Shown here: positions 28,389 to 37,930 of the stretch, piece by piece
How the letters are laid out: the number at the start of each line of letters is the position of its first letter
How positions within the stretch are numbered: the first letter of the stretch is position 1
Virus record (IMG/VR): IMGVR_UViG_3300034356_000609
Coordinates: 35,810-99,809 of that record
Length of the DNA: 64,000 nt
Source: a virus
Strand: one strand, 5' to 3'
Program-made: the position numbers and the translations under genes
The notes under the pieces: model-generated
What the model saw: only the letters and a program-made list of their open reading frames with translations
The model's database searches: none
Told to the model about the DNA's origin: nothing

Positions 28389-31300
28389 GTTATTGAGTTA
28401 TTTATTTGGGTTAGTTGTAAATTGTTAATGAACTTGTAACGGTTAAACTTATCTTGAATTAATCTTACTTTACAGAAAGTAGCTCTAATCTTTTGCTTAC
28501 CCATATTGTAAGTAGTATAGATAACTGCCTTAGGATTCACCACTTTGTCTATTGGATAAGTAGTTCTAACATCTTCCCAATCTGTGCTAAATAAGTTTTG
28601 AAAGTTCTTTTTATTGTTAGTAGCATCCCAAAATCCATTAAAGCTATTTTTGTGGTCTCTCTTGCTTAATAATACCTCTAGACCTACTCCTGATACTCTA
28701 GGATAAATAAGTCGCTGACGTGCGTTATTAGAGAGTTGTGGAACTAAATTAACAATACCAGACACTTGCTCCTTGTTATAAATGATTGCTTTTGTAAAGT
28801 TAGGAGTGTTCTTATCACTATTAGAACCTAGAGAATAGTATTCAGTACGATTGTAGTACTTGTGTACATCTTGAAAGTAGGTTACTGAGTTTACAGTTGC
28901 TGAGTTAGGAGCACTGTTTACGGCAAACTCTATAATGTAAGGATAGAATTGATTATAGTAAGTTTGATATGTTAAAGGAGACAAGTTGTGATTCCAAGTT
29001 GATGTCTTTGTAACTGTCTGGAAGTGGTCGATAAAAGATACGTAATTGTTTGGAATGAATGAGTGGAATGAAATCCAAGTCTTCGTTAAAACATTGTAAC
29101 TCATTGTCCAAGACTTATTCTCAAAGTACGTCAAATCTCCCAACTCAATCTCAACATCATTGTAATACAGCTTTTTGTTGAGGTAAGTTATATCATCTAT
29201 GTATTGGACTTTAATTTTGTAATCAAGTTTAGTTACAAACACACGATGATATCTCTCATCCCATCCCATTGCAATACCAATTCCTTTAAAGGTATTATCA
29301 ACAGGGAACTCAGGAATGTCTTTAATAATCTGGAAAGGAAGGTTTTCTTTGAACCAGTTCATAGAAGCTTTGTTTGAAATTTCCTCTATACCGTCACTAC
29401 CCCCTACTTTATAAATGTGACCTCTACGTGCATCTACCCAAAACCCTCCATGAGTTGTCTTAACAAATGCCTTATGCTGAGAACCTAAGTACCCTACATC
29501 AGAAGTGGAGAGTTCAATTGGCTTTTGTTTAAACATACTAGCATCTCCAATCTCCATTGAGATAGGATTGTTGCTATCCAAAGTGATAATAGAGTTGTAA
29601 AGTTTTGTGTTGTTTTCAAAACGTGCATAAACTTTAACGTTCTCAATACCATTCAAAGCAATAAGTTTTCCTGTGCTCTTAGGAAAGTCATAGAAGTTAG
29701 CCCTTCTAAAGTTTAACCACGGATCACCCTTGCCGTAAATATTTCCTTGGTCAGAATAAATCACACGGTTAAACAAATCTGTCTCACAATACAACTCAGG
29801 ATAATTCTCATTGTATGGGAAGTTAGGATTGATTTTGTTTTGAATAGAATACCCTGGATTGTAATAATAGAAGTTATCATACTTGATTGGTACGTTTACT
29901 TCTTGCAACCATTGGTCAGGAATCTCTCCAAGTTCTTTAGCTCCATAGAAATTCTCTTCTCTTTCGTTTCTACCATGACGGAAGTCTACGTTAACATCTG
30001 ATTCTACAAAGAATACAGGAATGCCGTAAGAGAATAAGTATACTTTACCCTTGTAGTAGAAATAGCTTTTATTAGGTGCTGTAAAGGTTACGTCATCATC
30101 CAAGAAGACAAAGGGTCTAGTGCCACCTAATAAATCAGATACAGTATCTAGTAGAGCTGCTTTAGGTAAATTTAATACAGCAGCCATTGCTATCTCTCCC
30201 GCACCTTTAGCGTCTCCCATGTAGGCAATAGCTGCGGCAATAATTCCAACCGCTGCCATCTCAACAATGAGAGTTGCCAACTGATCTTGTAATACTTGTA
30301 CTACGTCTATTGTATTAGAGTTAAATCCATAGAAATATGTAGGGTATCCTAAGTTAGGAAACAAGTAATAGTTAATAGGAATGTCGTCTGGCTTACCTGC
30401 TAAGTTTTGACGGAAGAAAGACTGCTTACGTTTAAGTGCAAATGCATTGATAAAAGTATCTCCACCAAAAGCAGGGTAAAACGTTTCTATTTGACGAGCG
30501 TTTCCTGATTGGTCTGTAGTTATATCTACTGAGTAACCCGTTGACATATAACTTAGGTTTGTCAAAGGACCGTATTGACTCGGTCTGTAGTCTTTAATAG
30601 AACCGTAGTATGCTCTTGTAGTACGAGAGTCGTTTACATCTGTAGCGTTGTCTACTGAGTCCTCACTAGAGATATATCTTGAGTTGTCGATTAAGTCGCT
30701 GTGGTGGTGATCAAACTCTCCATTTAGAGACAAGTATACACTAGTCTCACGGAATCTGTTGTGGAAGGGTTTTTCTCCCTGTCCAAAGGTCAAGATTTCA
30801 CTAGGAGCATAATTTCCAAACCGAACTCTTCTGCGTTTATGTCCTGCATTAGCAATAGTTCTATAGCCATTATATTTACCTACTCCGTTATACTGCCAAG
30901 CTAAGTTAATCTTTGGTACAAACTTTTCAATTAACTGTACAAACATAGCCTGATCATTAAACAAGTTTGAAGTATCCAAAGTGTAATCTTTGATATTCAA
31001 CAGGGTAGATAGTAAACCAGAAACTTGACTTACCCGTGCAGTAAAGAGTTTAATTTTACTATGTTCTTCTACTTCTACAAAGTGGCCTCTAACTTTACCT
31101 ATCTCTACTGTCTCTAGTTTTAACTCAGAACCTATTCTAGGGTAAGAGAAGTGTGTGTCAGGAGAGTGGAAGGTAAATCGTTTGTGCTTGTAACTTAACG
31201 TATTAGAAGTGACAAATCCATTATGAGAGAATTCATTTAAATCTCCTCCCAAAGCTTCTCTTCTATCCTGTTTATTATACCAATCACTACTTGTTCTTAA

Positions 31301-33982
31301 GTATGGATCTGATACTACAGAATCTCCTCTCCAGTTAATGTCGTTAAATGGATAGTTAGGGTAGTAGTATTCTTTCTCTCCGTTGTTACTTCTAAAGTAA
31401 CCTACGTCATATAGAAGACCTTTTGCTACTACAGACTTGTGTCCTACTCTTGATGCATATACTATCTCGTATCCACATATTAAATCTTTTGCTAAGTAAG
31501 GACTTTCTGGAGCTGATGTATTCTCAATAGACAACGTGTTGAGTAGGTCATTAAATACTCCTGCGTCTACTCTTACTCCTATGGGAAATACGTTGGTCTG
31601 TTGGTCAAAATTCGGAAATAAAGAACCTGAGTTATGTAAACCATCATGAATGTGGCTGATGTTAGAGTCAGGGAATTTATGAAATCTAATCGGTGTACCT
31701 GCCAATGCATTACCCCAAGCATCAGTATCCCATATCTGTTCGTTACATGGATACATTTCTTTTGACTCCCAATATGCAAACTCTCCTCGTTTATCATTTA
31801 AGATAGCACAAGAGAACTGTTTTTCCAACTCTGTAGGTTGTACTGGTGTTACAGTAGTGCCGACTCCTGCAGTATTATACACTTCCCACTTTGGTTTAGC
31901 CAAAGGTGCATCTAAACAATCTCCTTCTTCTATGAAGTTATCTCCGCTTGAGGTAGGAATAGAAGTTGTGTCTCCAGGTACTACGTCTTTTGCACGACCT
32001 GGAATATGATATACTTCAGTATACTTACCTGTCTTTAGTTTAAACTTAATACCAAAAGCATACACCTCATCTCTTTGGTAGGTACGAAATACACAAGCTA
32101 CTTCAGGGTTTGAGTAATCCCACTTGTCTCCAAATGGCATCTTTACTGTTTCCCATTGTAATCTTAACTTATTAGCAAAAGGTTGGAAGTTGTATTGAGC
32201 CTCTTTTTCTAAATCTGCCAATAATAAAATGTCGTTTTGACTTTCTACGATACCTGCTGTTTTATAGTATGGAGTACGTACTAATGGCTCTAGGCTAGAC
32301 TGAGTAGTTTTAACTTCCCCAGTATAGATAATAACATCTTGTAAGAACTGTTTATCTACACGATACTTTCCTACTAACTGGTAAGTAGTTGTAACTCCTT
32401 GTACTGTCTCTGCTACTACTAAGTTAAAATAATCAAAGATGTTTACCTTGTGGTCTATCTGAACTGTAATAGCATTGTTAGTAACGTAGTCGATAAGATT
32501 TGTAAGTTTCTTTTCGAAGATTGGAATAGGTTGACTAAAGTCAAAATAGTCAGTTAACTCTACACCTGCGTCATCTGTGTATGCTATTGCAAACTGGTAC
32601 GTACCTGCCTTTAATTGTCCTCCTGTACCTACACGGATAGGAGTTACTTTAGGGTGGCAGGTATCAGGAAATATCTTTAACTCCCCACAACTCTTTTTAG
32701 TTACTAGCTTTTTTCCTCCACAGTCTTGACTCTCTCCACAAGCATCTCTGTTAAGTGGTCTTTCAAGAGACAAATAACGAGGGGGATTCTTCTTATCTAC
32801 AAAGTATACTCTAGTTTCACACTGATCTACTCTATATGTCGCATAGATAGGATGCTCAATGTCAAAGTTCAAACAACAATTAGAGGGAGAAGGATCTAAA
32901 CAAGGGTTACAGTTTCCTGTAGAATAGATATTCTCGTAAGCAACTACAACATCTACCCCTGGAGTGCCTCTGTAAATAACTCTCCAACTATCTTTAAGCA
33001 TATTAAAAGACCCATACCCTTCAAAGGTGTTGTTAGGATTTTCTATACTTACTATGTTTCCGTTACAATCTGTGTACTCAATTACTACTTGACCTGTAGA
33101 ACTTCCAGGAGGAACTGTAGGATTAATAGTTTGAAGAGTTACAGTGTAACAATCTTGACAACAATCTGCACAGCATTCATCTATCAAAACTGAATCGTAA
33201 TCACAACAAGACTTTTCTGTAACTAAAGATGTACAGGGAAAAGTATCAAACCCTGCTGAACTAGCATTTGGATGCTGAAAAGGATTTACTCTAGGACTAG
33301 AACCATCTCCTAACTCATTAGACCAATCTATTGTAGCAATGCGGTCATAACATACTACATTGACTCTACTAGCCAAATAAGTAGGTGACATAGAAGCATC
33401 TGGAGTATAACCGTTATCTGCATACCAATCTGCTACCGTGGTAAATACTAACGAACTTGTATTGCCTTGTACTCTATTGCCGTTACAATCTACGTAGTAA
33501 TAATTATAATTAGTAATAAAAGCAGGCTCTTCACCTGCAGCATTGCTAATAGATTCGTAGATAATACCATAAATACAATTAGGATTTGCTGAAGTTGAGG
33601 TGTTCTTAACTTTAGTCACAGTAGAACTTAAAACCTTACCCCCAACACAACCGCAGTCGGTTTCAACTTCTTCACTAGTAATGCAGTCTAAACCATTGTT
33701 TGTAATTACTCCTATCTCTCCTTTACCGTCTGGTCCTACTAGGAAGACAACAACACGGTTCTGTTCTATAATATTTAAGAGTCCTACGATCCTATAGCCA
33801 GCTTTAAACGAACTAAAGTCCACGCAGACTTGGTTAGACATTTCATTTGTATAGGTAAATGTATTACCATCATGGGACTGAATATTAGCATTCAATGCCC
33901 AAGTCAACTGATTTCCTTGAACCTGCCAGTTGACCGAGTCTAAGTTTAGACCGTTGGTATTTTGATTACCCTTGAACTCCAT
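28385..33982 (-). CDS. Muzzle-like tail protein (giant tail-stump component, 1,865 aa)
   Basis: The opening (M-E-F-K-G-N-Q-N-T-N-G-L-N-L-D-S), the size (1,865 aa) and the position after the ring-type proteins fit the muzzle protein that closes the tail barrel in the crAss001 virion; this is from memory of that family. The first ~450 residues are unusually Cys-rich (E-C-C-A-D-C-C-Q-D-C, C-N-P-C, S-N-C-C) and look like repeated beta domains around 80-110 residues long. A hydrophobic Ala/Ile/Val-rich stretch lies at about 1,227-1,292 (around M1242) in an otherwise hydrophilic beta-rich protein. The C-terminal third is Tyr/Asn-rich. It is three bases from the 276-aa connector gene, whose product it probably contacts at the distal tail, and may bind the cell envelope or gate ejection. 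Confidence 0.75.
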   Translation of the reverse strand: MEFKGNQNTNGLNLDSVNWQVQGNQLTWALNANIQSHDGNTFTYTNEMSNQVCVDFSSFKAGYRIVGLLNIIEQNRVVVFLVGPDGKGEIGVITNNGLDCITSEEVETDCGCVGGKVLSSTVTKVKNTSTSANPNCIYGIIYESISNAAGEEPAFITNYNYYYVDCNGNRVQGNTSSLVFTTVADWYADNGYTPDASMSPTYLASRVNVVCYDRIATIDWSNELGDGSSPRVNPFQHPNASSAGFDTFPCTSLVTEKSCCDYDSVLIDECCADCCQDCYTVTLQTINPTVPPGSSTGQVVIEYTDCNGNIVSIENPNNTFEGYGSFNMLKDSWRVIYRGTPGVDVVVAYENIYSTGNCNPCLDPSPSNCCLNFDIEHPIYATYRVDQCETRVYFVDKKNPPRYLSLERPLNRDACGESQDCGGKKLVTKKSCGELKIFPDTCHPKVTPIRVGTGGQLKAGTYQFAIAYTDDAGVELTDYFDFSQPIPIFEKKLTNLIDYVTNNAITVQIDHKVNIFDYFNLVVAETVQGVTTTYQLVGKYRVDKQFLQDVIIYTGEVKTTQSSLEPLVRTPYYKTAGIVESQNDILLLADLEKEAQYNFQPFANKLRLQWETVKMPFGDKWDYSNPEVACVFRTYQRDEVYAFGIKFKLKTGKYTEVYHIPGRAKDVVPGDTTSIPTSSGDNFIEEGDCLDAPLAKPKWEVYNTAGVGTTVTPVQPTELEKQFSCAILNDKRGEFAYWESKEMYPCNEQIWDTDAWGNALAGTPIRFHKFPDSNISHIHDGLHNSGSLFPNFDQQTNVFPIGVRVDAGVFNDLLNTLSIENTSAPESPYLAKDLICGYEIVYASRVGHKSVVAKGLLYDVGYFRSNNGEKEYYYPNYPFNDINWRGDSVVSDPYLRTSSDWYNKQDRREALGGDLNEFSHNGFVTSNTLSYKHKRFTFHSPDTHFSYPRIGSELKLETVEIGKVRGHFVEVEEHSKIKLFTARVSQVSGLLSTLLNIKDYTLDTSNLFNDQAMFVQLIEKFVPKINLAWQYNGVGKYNGYRTIANAGHKRRRVRFGNYAPSEILTFGQGEKPFHNRFRETSVYLSLNGEFDHHHSDLIDNSRYISSEDSVDNATDVNDSRTTRAYYGSIKDYRPSQYGPLTNLSYMSTGYSVDITTDQSGNARQIETFYPAFGGDTFINAFALKRKQSFFRQNLAGKPDDIPINYYLFPNLGYPTYFYGFNSNTIDVVQVLQDQLATLIVEMAAVGIIAAAIAYMGDAKGAGEIAMAAVLNLPKAALLDTVSDLLGGTRPFVFLDDDVTFTAPNKSYFYYKGKVYLFSYGIPVFFVESDVNVDFRHGRNEREENFYGAKELGEIPDQWLQEVNVPIKYDNFYYYNPGYSIQNKINPNFPYNENYPELYCETDLFNRVIYSDQGNIYGKGDPWLNFRRANFYDFPKSTGKLIALNGIENVKVYARFENNTKLYNSIITLDSNNPISMEIGDASMFKQKPIELSTSDVGYLGSQHKAFVKTTHGGFWVDARRGHIYKVGGSDGIEEISNKASMNWFKENLPFQIIKDIPEFPVDNTFKGIGIAMGWDERYHRVFVTKLDYKIKVQYIDDITYLNKKLYYNDVEIELGDLTYFENKSWTMSYNVLTKTWISFHSFIPNNYVSFIDHFQTVTKTSTWNHNLSPLTYQTYYNQFYPYIIEFAVNSAPNSATVNSVTYFQDVHKYYNRTEYYSLGSNSDKNTPNFTKAIIYNKEQVSGIVNLVPQLSNNARQRLIYPRVSGVGLEVLLSKRDHKNSFNGFWDATNNKKNFQNLFSTDWEDVRTTYPIDKVVNPKAVIYTTYNMGKQKIRATFCKVRLIQDKFNRYKFINNLQLTQINNSIT

Positions 33983-33984
33983 TG

Positions 33985-34815
33985 TTAACCTATATGAAAT
34001 TTACTAAAACGATTACGTGTGCGAACAATACTATCAGCGATTTGCTGTTTAGTCTTGCTCATGAGTATATTGTAGGCAGCCTGAAGTTTTTCTAACTGCT
34101 CTCTTTTATAGTATTGAAGTTTGGCCTCTACTTGCTTGCTAGACTCATCCATTACAGAGTGCCACATTTGCTCGAAGAACTTATACTTTAAGTAAGACTT
34201 AACATATTCTTCTACCTCCATTACTTCTGGAATCATAACCATTCCATAGTCGTCTACAGGTCTAGAAAAGTATTTAACATATAAACAACCTTCTTGGAAA
34301 GTAGCAGATATCTTTTTGTGTTGATTAATCTTGATAATGTCAGTACTGCTTACCTTAAGGTTTTGACAATTCTCAGTGCAAAGTGACGTGGAGTCAAAGT
34401 AGACCCTAATCCACTTGGGATGCTTGAGCATAATCCTAAAGCCAGGCATAGGAATAGTAATCCGTTCAAACATCTCCACGCTTGACTCTGTGCTACATCC
34501 ATCTACTTGGATGTCTTTATACCAAGTACCAATAACAGAACTAACTGCTGAATCCCAAAATACATCTGAAGAATAAGACAACACGTAGTCCAGTAAGTAG
34601 AAGTCATAAGGCATCTCACTCTTATAATCTTCGATGCGTACTACCGCTTCCTCAGGTCTCAATGCAAGTACATTAAGTTTACGTAGTGCTTGGTCTACAA
34701 AAGTCGGAATAAGAACTTCACTTACGGCACCTGCCTCAAAGTAAGTTTTCAACTCTTGTTTAACCTCCGCAACTAGAGGCTCAGATGTTATGTATTTATA
34801 GTTATTGTACTTCAT
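33985..34815 (-). CDS. Tail ring/tubular-type connector protein (276 aa)
   Basis: This 276-aa soluble protein has an alpha-helical start (V-A-E-V-K-Q-E-L-K-T-Y-F-E-A-G), a central beta-rich part, and a long C-terminal helix (about 205-276) rich in Lys/Gln. Size, position between an HU-like gene and the muzzle-like gene, and the helix-beta-helix layout fit the ring or tail-tubular proteins that stack under the portal in crAss-like virions. It overlaps the 150-aa gene by 14 bases and precedes the muzzle gene by two. A cysteine pair lies in L-C-T-E-N-C. The connector role is inferred from gene order; I see no diagnostic motif. Confidence 0.65.
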   Translation of the reverse strand: MKYNNYKYITSEPLVAEVKQELKTYFEAGAVSEVLIPTFVDQALRKLNVLALRPEEAVVRIEDYKSEMPYDFYLLDYVLSYSSDVFWDSAVSSVIGTWYKDIQVDGCSTESSVEMFERITIPMPGFRIMLKHPKWIRVYFDSTSLCTENCQNLKVSSTDIIKINQHKKISATFQEGCLYVKYFSRPVDDYGMVMIPEVMEVEEYVKSYLKYKFFEQMWHSVMDESSKQVEAKLQYYKREQLEKLQAAYNILMSKTKQQIADSIVRTRNRFSKFHIG

Positions 34816-35254
34816 CGTTAATTACTTTAGTGGCTAAAAGCTGACGATTAGATCGACTTAATAGAAAATTATAAAATCCAAACTCAGTATTCTTCCTTTC
34901 GTACAAGTAAAAGAATAGTCTGTACATCATACCATCTGAATGAAAGTTCTTAAAAGTGGTATATACACCATCTTTATGGTAACGACCCCAATCAATTTTA
35001 CGAACGAGTTTTGTAGGAGTTACTTTAACTAAACTTAAAATACCTAGTTTAGGAAACCTTACGGCATATCTACCTGTAATAGCTTTGTCTACTACCTTTT
35101 CGTTGACTTTAAGAATAATCTTTGTATACATCTCATATGAGATATCAGTACGACCAGTAGTCTTTACAAACTTATCGTAAGTATCTCTACTAGTCGGATT
35201 TACATCTGACCTAATAGATTTTCTAGTATTAAGGCTGGTCATCTTCGTTATCAC
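34802..35254 (-). CDS. Basic protein, possibly IHF/HU-related (150 aa)
   Basis: Residues about 38-85 (I-S-Y-E-M-Y-T-K-I-I-L-K-V-N-E-K-V-V-D then R-F-P-K-L-G-I-L-S-L-V) have the helix plus V-x-x-P-x-L-G-x-L order seen in HU/IHF-type proteins, and crAss-like phages do encode IHF-like proteins beside tail genes. The next part, K-I-D-W-G-R-Y followed by F-H-S-D-G-M-M-Y-R, is a pattern I have seen in phage tail-region proteins. It is strongly basic. An ATG four codons downstream (35242) is an alternative start. It overlaps the genes on both sides. It could be a DNA-binding protein or a small tail component; I lean to the former. Confidence 0.6.
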   Translation of the reverse strand: MITKMTSLNTRKSIRSDVNPTSRDTYDKFVKTTGRTDISYEMYTKIILKVNEKVVDKAITGRYAVRFPKLGILSLVKVTPTKLVRKIDWGRYHKDGVYTTFKNFHSDGMMYRLFFYLYERKNTEFGFYNFLLSRSNRQLLATKVINDEVQ

Positions 35255-35858
35255 TATGAGGTTCAGGAAGCATTTTATGGTAGTTTACCAAACTTTGGTT
35301 TGTAGTTTCAAACAAAGCATCTAACAGATACTCAGGAAACTTAAACTCCATATCATACATAGACATACAAGGTGCAGGATTAACAGGCTCTGTAAAATAT
35401 GCATACATGTTTACTGCTTCTACGTCAGGGTTCAACACATAGAGATATCCATTACGGATAGTATAATAAGATCTGTTTGTTTTTACTCTTAGACGTGTGT
35501 GGTTAATAAAGTCCCTAATAGTTGTAGGAAAAATCTCTTCCGAGTTAGAGGTGTTGAATACACCCTGGATAAAGTAAGAGTATAGTCCCTCTTCAATTTT
35601 AGGAAGTTTTTTGCGAGTTCTTCGGATATCACACTTCAAGTCACACTCAGCTCCAGGAGCTTCTATTAAGTGGATACATTCATAAGCACTGTAGACGTTG
35701 TCAGAGGTTAGTAACTTTCTAAGGTTAATTTCTCTTCTAAGTAAAGCACTTGCCTTGGTCTTTAAAGTGTTGTATATAAATCTATCGGACACCAAGTCAT
35801 CATCACTAATAAACTTATTAGAAACTTTAATTCTAGATATTACATCTGATATAGTCAT
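35229..35858 (-). CDS. Neck/ring-type connector protein (209 aa)
   Basis: This is the first gene of the tail unit, with an 18-25 base leader after the promoter at 35876-35906. The N-terminus is helical (V-I-S-R-I-K-V-S-N-K-F-I-S-D-D-D-L), then A-Y-E-C-I-H-L-I-E-A-P-G-A-E-C-D-L-K-C with three nearby cysteines, and the rest is beta-rich with an acidic tail. The pattern of a helical start, a short C-x-x-L segment and I-R-R-T-R-K-K-L-P-K is one I associate with connector proteins of Bacteroidota podoviruses. A role as a ring of the neck or tail barrel is inferred from position. Confidence 0.6.
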   Translation of the reverse strand: MTISDVISRIKVSNKFISDDDLVSDRFIYNTLKTKASALLRREINLRKLLTSDNVYSAYECIHLIEAPGAECDLKCDIRRTRKKLPKIEEGLYSYFIQGVFNTSNSEEIFPTTIRDFINHTRLRVKTNRSYYTIRNGYLYVLNPDVEAVNMYAYFTEPVNPAPCMSMYDMEFKFPEYLLDALFETTNQSLVNYHKMLPEPHSDNEDDQP

Positions 35859-35875
35859 TAGCTTACCTTTTAATA

Positions 35876-35906
35876 CAAATATAATTTAATCCATTACGAT
35901 TGTCAA
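35876..35906 (-). promoter_or_regulatory. Bacteroidota-type promoter for the tail unit
   Basis: On the minus strand TTG (35906-35904) is followed by 20 bases and TATATTTG (35883-35876), a full match to TAnnTTTG at -7. Transcription should start near 35869, giving a very short leader to the ATG at 35858. It lies just downstream of the terminator at 35924-35947 in the direction of transcription, so the tail unit starts afresh here. Confidence 0.75.
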
Positions 35907-35923
35907 TTAATTTTACTTAAACC

Positions 35924-35947
35924 AAAAGAGCCTAGTTGCCTAGGCTC
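35924..35947 (-). terminator. Rho-independent terminator of the capsid unit
   Basis: On the minus strand GAGCCTAG, a GCAA (GNRA) tetraloop and CTAGGCTC form a perfect 8-bp stem, followed by TTTTGGTTT. It lies 50 bases after the stop of the 640-aa gene and just before the tail-unit promoter. On the plus strand the stem is not followed by a T run, so it acts on leftward transcripts. Confidence 0.85.
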
Positions 35948-35996
35948 CGTTTGGATGTTTGACAGACAACCAACCAAATTACTGCCAAGTTCTTTA

Positions 35997-37919
35997 TTAT
36001 GGTAGAACCGTATAAGAGAGACCTCCTAATAAGATTTCTACGTTTGACCCAGAGGCACTGTATACTACACTACCTGCGGGATATGTGGGATAAGGAATCA
36101 GTCTAAGTTGACCTGATGAATCAAGGGAAACCATTGCATCGTGAGAAGCACTTGGCTCGGTGTATGGAGCAGTAGCACGTACCAATACTCTTGCGTAGAA
36201 GTATACTGTAGAGGTAGGTCTAATTGCTGCGGGTGCAACTGCAATGTCAACTGCAGCTCCACTACTTAAACTAAAACTACCTGTTGATACCAATCTGATA
36301 TTACCATTTAAGGTTACCATATCTCCATGTTTAACACCCATCAAGTATCCACTACCAGGTGAGGTAGGGAATGTAGCAGAATTTAAGTTACTTGCTCCTG
36401 CAACAGCTGATGCGGTAAAGTTATACCTAGTAGCTGCAGCACCTGCTACTGACAAGTTGTAATTTACATTTCCTGCAGTTGTAGTAGGAGTAATAGTAAC
36501 AGTAGAGTCAGTGCTAGTAAGAGTTACCAACTGATTGATATTTCTATTTACCCAGTTTGTTCCATTGTAGTAAAGTACATGAGGATTTGAAGGAGTAGTT
36601 ATTACTACATCTCCCAAAGCATCTATAGAACAAGAAGCCAAAGAAGCACATGTAAATGTAGCTCCAGCTGCCAAAGAAACAATTTTAGAACCGCAGCCTG
36701 CTGTAGTTACAGTAAAGTCACCAGAGTAAGTAGTTTTCTCTGCGTTCAGTACAGTAACAATACGTTGCAACTGCGTTTGAATGCTTGCTCCTGTATTTGT
36801 AAAGCTGTAAGGTGCTGAACCAAAACATCCTACCCAGTTAAGAGCAAGTGTATCTGTCTTTATGTAGGCAGGAATTGCAGTAACTGTAGTGTCTACTGAG
36901 CATACTTTAGTAGTCAAGTAACTGATAGTAGCATGGGCTGAATCAGAACCAGTACCTCCCAAAGCTGTAAGGCAGTTTGCACTATTGTTAAATCTAACTG
37001 TACTTCCCAAGAAAGTAGTGATTGTACTTACGTTAGAGTTTGTTGAAGTAATGCTTGCACTCAATCCTGTGGTGATTGAACACATGTTATCTACTACCCA
37101 ATCAAACCAAGTACCAATAGAAGCACTAGAGGAAGGTTGAGCAGTCATAGTACAAGACCCTGGAACTGTAACTCCTGTAATTGTAATTCCTCCTGAACCA
37201 CTTGCAATAGCACAAATCTTACTGCCGTACTCAGTTAAGATAGCTCCAAGAGTAGATACTCCAGAAGTCAAACCTGTAACACAAGCAGGGACTGTAAAGG
37301 TAGGAGTCTCTACCGCTTTGACTCTTGTATTCAAAGCACATAAAGCAGCACTAGCACTCTCAGCAAATCCTTGAGCTGTTGTAATAGCAGAACCAGTAGA
37401 TTCTAAGTTACCACCGCTTCTGAGACAACTGTAGTTGAATCCACTGTACAACAGACCACTTGGAGTTAAGTTACACAATCTATCATGCAGATTCTTTATG
37501 GCTGCATCCATTGTGTAAGTAGTATCTATCAAAGCGGATAGTGTAGCTACAGCTATTGTTAGGTTATTGGCAGGAGTAGTTCCTCCTAATGAAGCACCTG
37601 CAATAGTCAAACTGTCACCAACTGCATAACCGCTTCCTGGGTTTACCAAGGAGACAATGTACGAAGTTGAAGAAGGCCCTCTAGTCACACTAAAGGTAGC
37701 TCCCGAACCAGCACCCCCTGTAGCTGCTACAACGACTGTAACAGCAGGTGTAATAGCCACAGCAGTACCAGACCTAGTAAAGGTGTTGATAGGACCTAAA
37801 GAACAGAATAAACTTGTTCCAGAATAAGTAATACACTTTCCAAAGTTGGTCGACAAACAACCTACTTCGGCACAAGGGTCAATTGTATTTACACCGTAGC
37901 AATCAGCACATGTAGTCAT
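35997..37919 (-). CDS. Fibre-like virion protein, probable head fibre (640 aa)
   Basis: This 640-aa Thr/Ser/Ala/Gly-rich beta protein has regularly spaced single cysteines. The N-terminus (T-T-C-A-D-C-Y-G-V, then G-K-C-I-T-Y-S-G) shares the K-C-(I/V)-x-Y-(S/T)-G element with the 182-aa protein encoded next to it upstream, so the two probably dock by the same N-terminal domain. Residues about 60-125 contain G-S-G-Y-A-V-G-D-S-L-T-I-A-G, a short repeat common in phage fibres. The C-terminal ~150 residues look like a trimeric fibre knob (strands rich in Thr/Val, Y-F-Y-A-R-V-L-V-R). It is the last gene before the capsid-unit terminator. A head fibre or appendage is inferred; a tail fibre is less likely given its place among capsid genes. 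Confidence 0.65.
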   Translation of the reverse strand: MTTCADCYGVNTIDPCAEVGCLSTNFGKCITYSGTSLFCSLGPINTFTRSGTAVAITPAVTVVVAATGGAGSGATFSVTRGPSSTSYIVSLVNPGSGYAVGDSLTIAGASLGGTTPANNLTIAVATLSALIDTTYTMDAAIKNLHDRLCNLTPSGLLYSGFNYSCLRSGGNLESTGSAITTAQGFAESASAALCALNTRVKAVETPTFTVPACVTGLTSGVSTLGAILTEYGSKICAIASGSGGITITGVTVPGSCTMTAQPSSSASIGTWFDWVVDNMCSITTGLSASITSTNSNVSTITTFLGSTVRFNNSANCLTALGGTGSDSAHATISYLTTKVCSVDTTVTAIPAYIKTDTLALNWVGCFGSAPYSFTNTGASIQTQLQRIVTVLNAEKTTYSGDFTVTTAGCGSKIVSLAAGATFTCASLASCSIDALGDVVITTPSNPHVLYYNGTNWVNRNINQLVTLTSTDSTVTITPTTTAGNVNYNLSVAGAAATRYNFTASAVAGASNLNSATFPTSPGSGYLMGVKHGDMVTLNGNIRLVSTGSFSLSSGAAVDIAVAPAAIRPTSTVYFYARVLVRATAPYTEPSASHDAMVSLDSSGQLRLIPYPTYPAGSVVYSASGSNVEILLGGLSYTVLP

Positions 37920-37930
37920 TTTTTATATAT

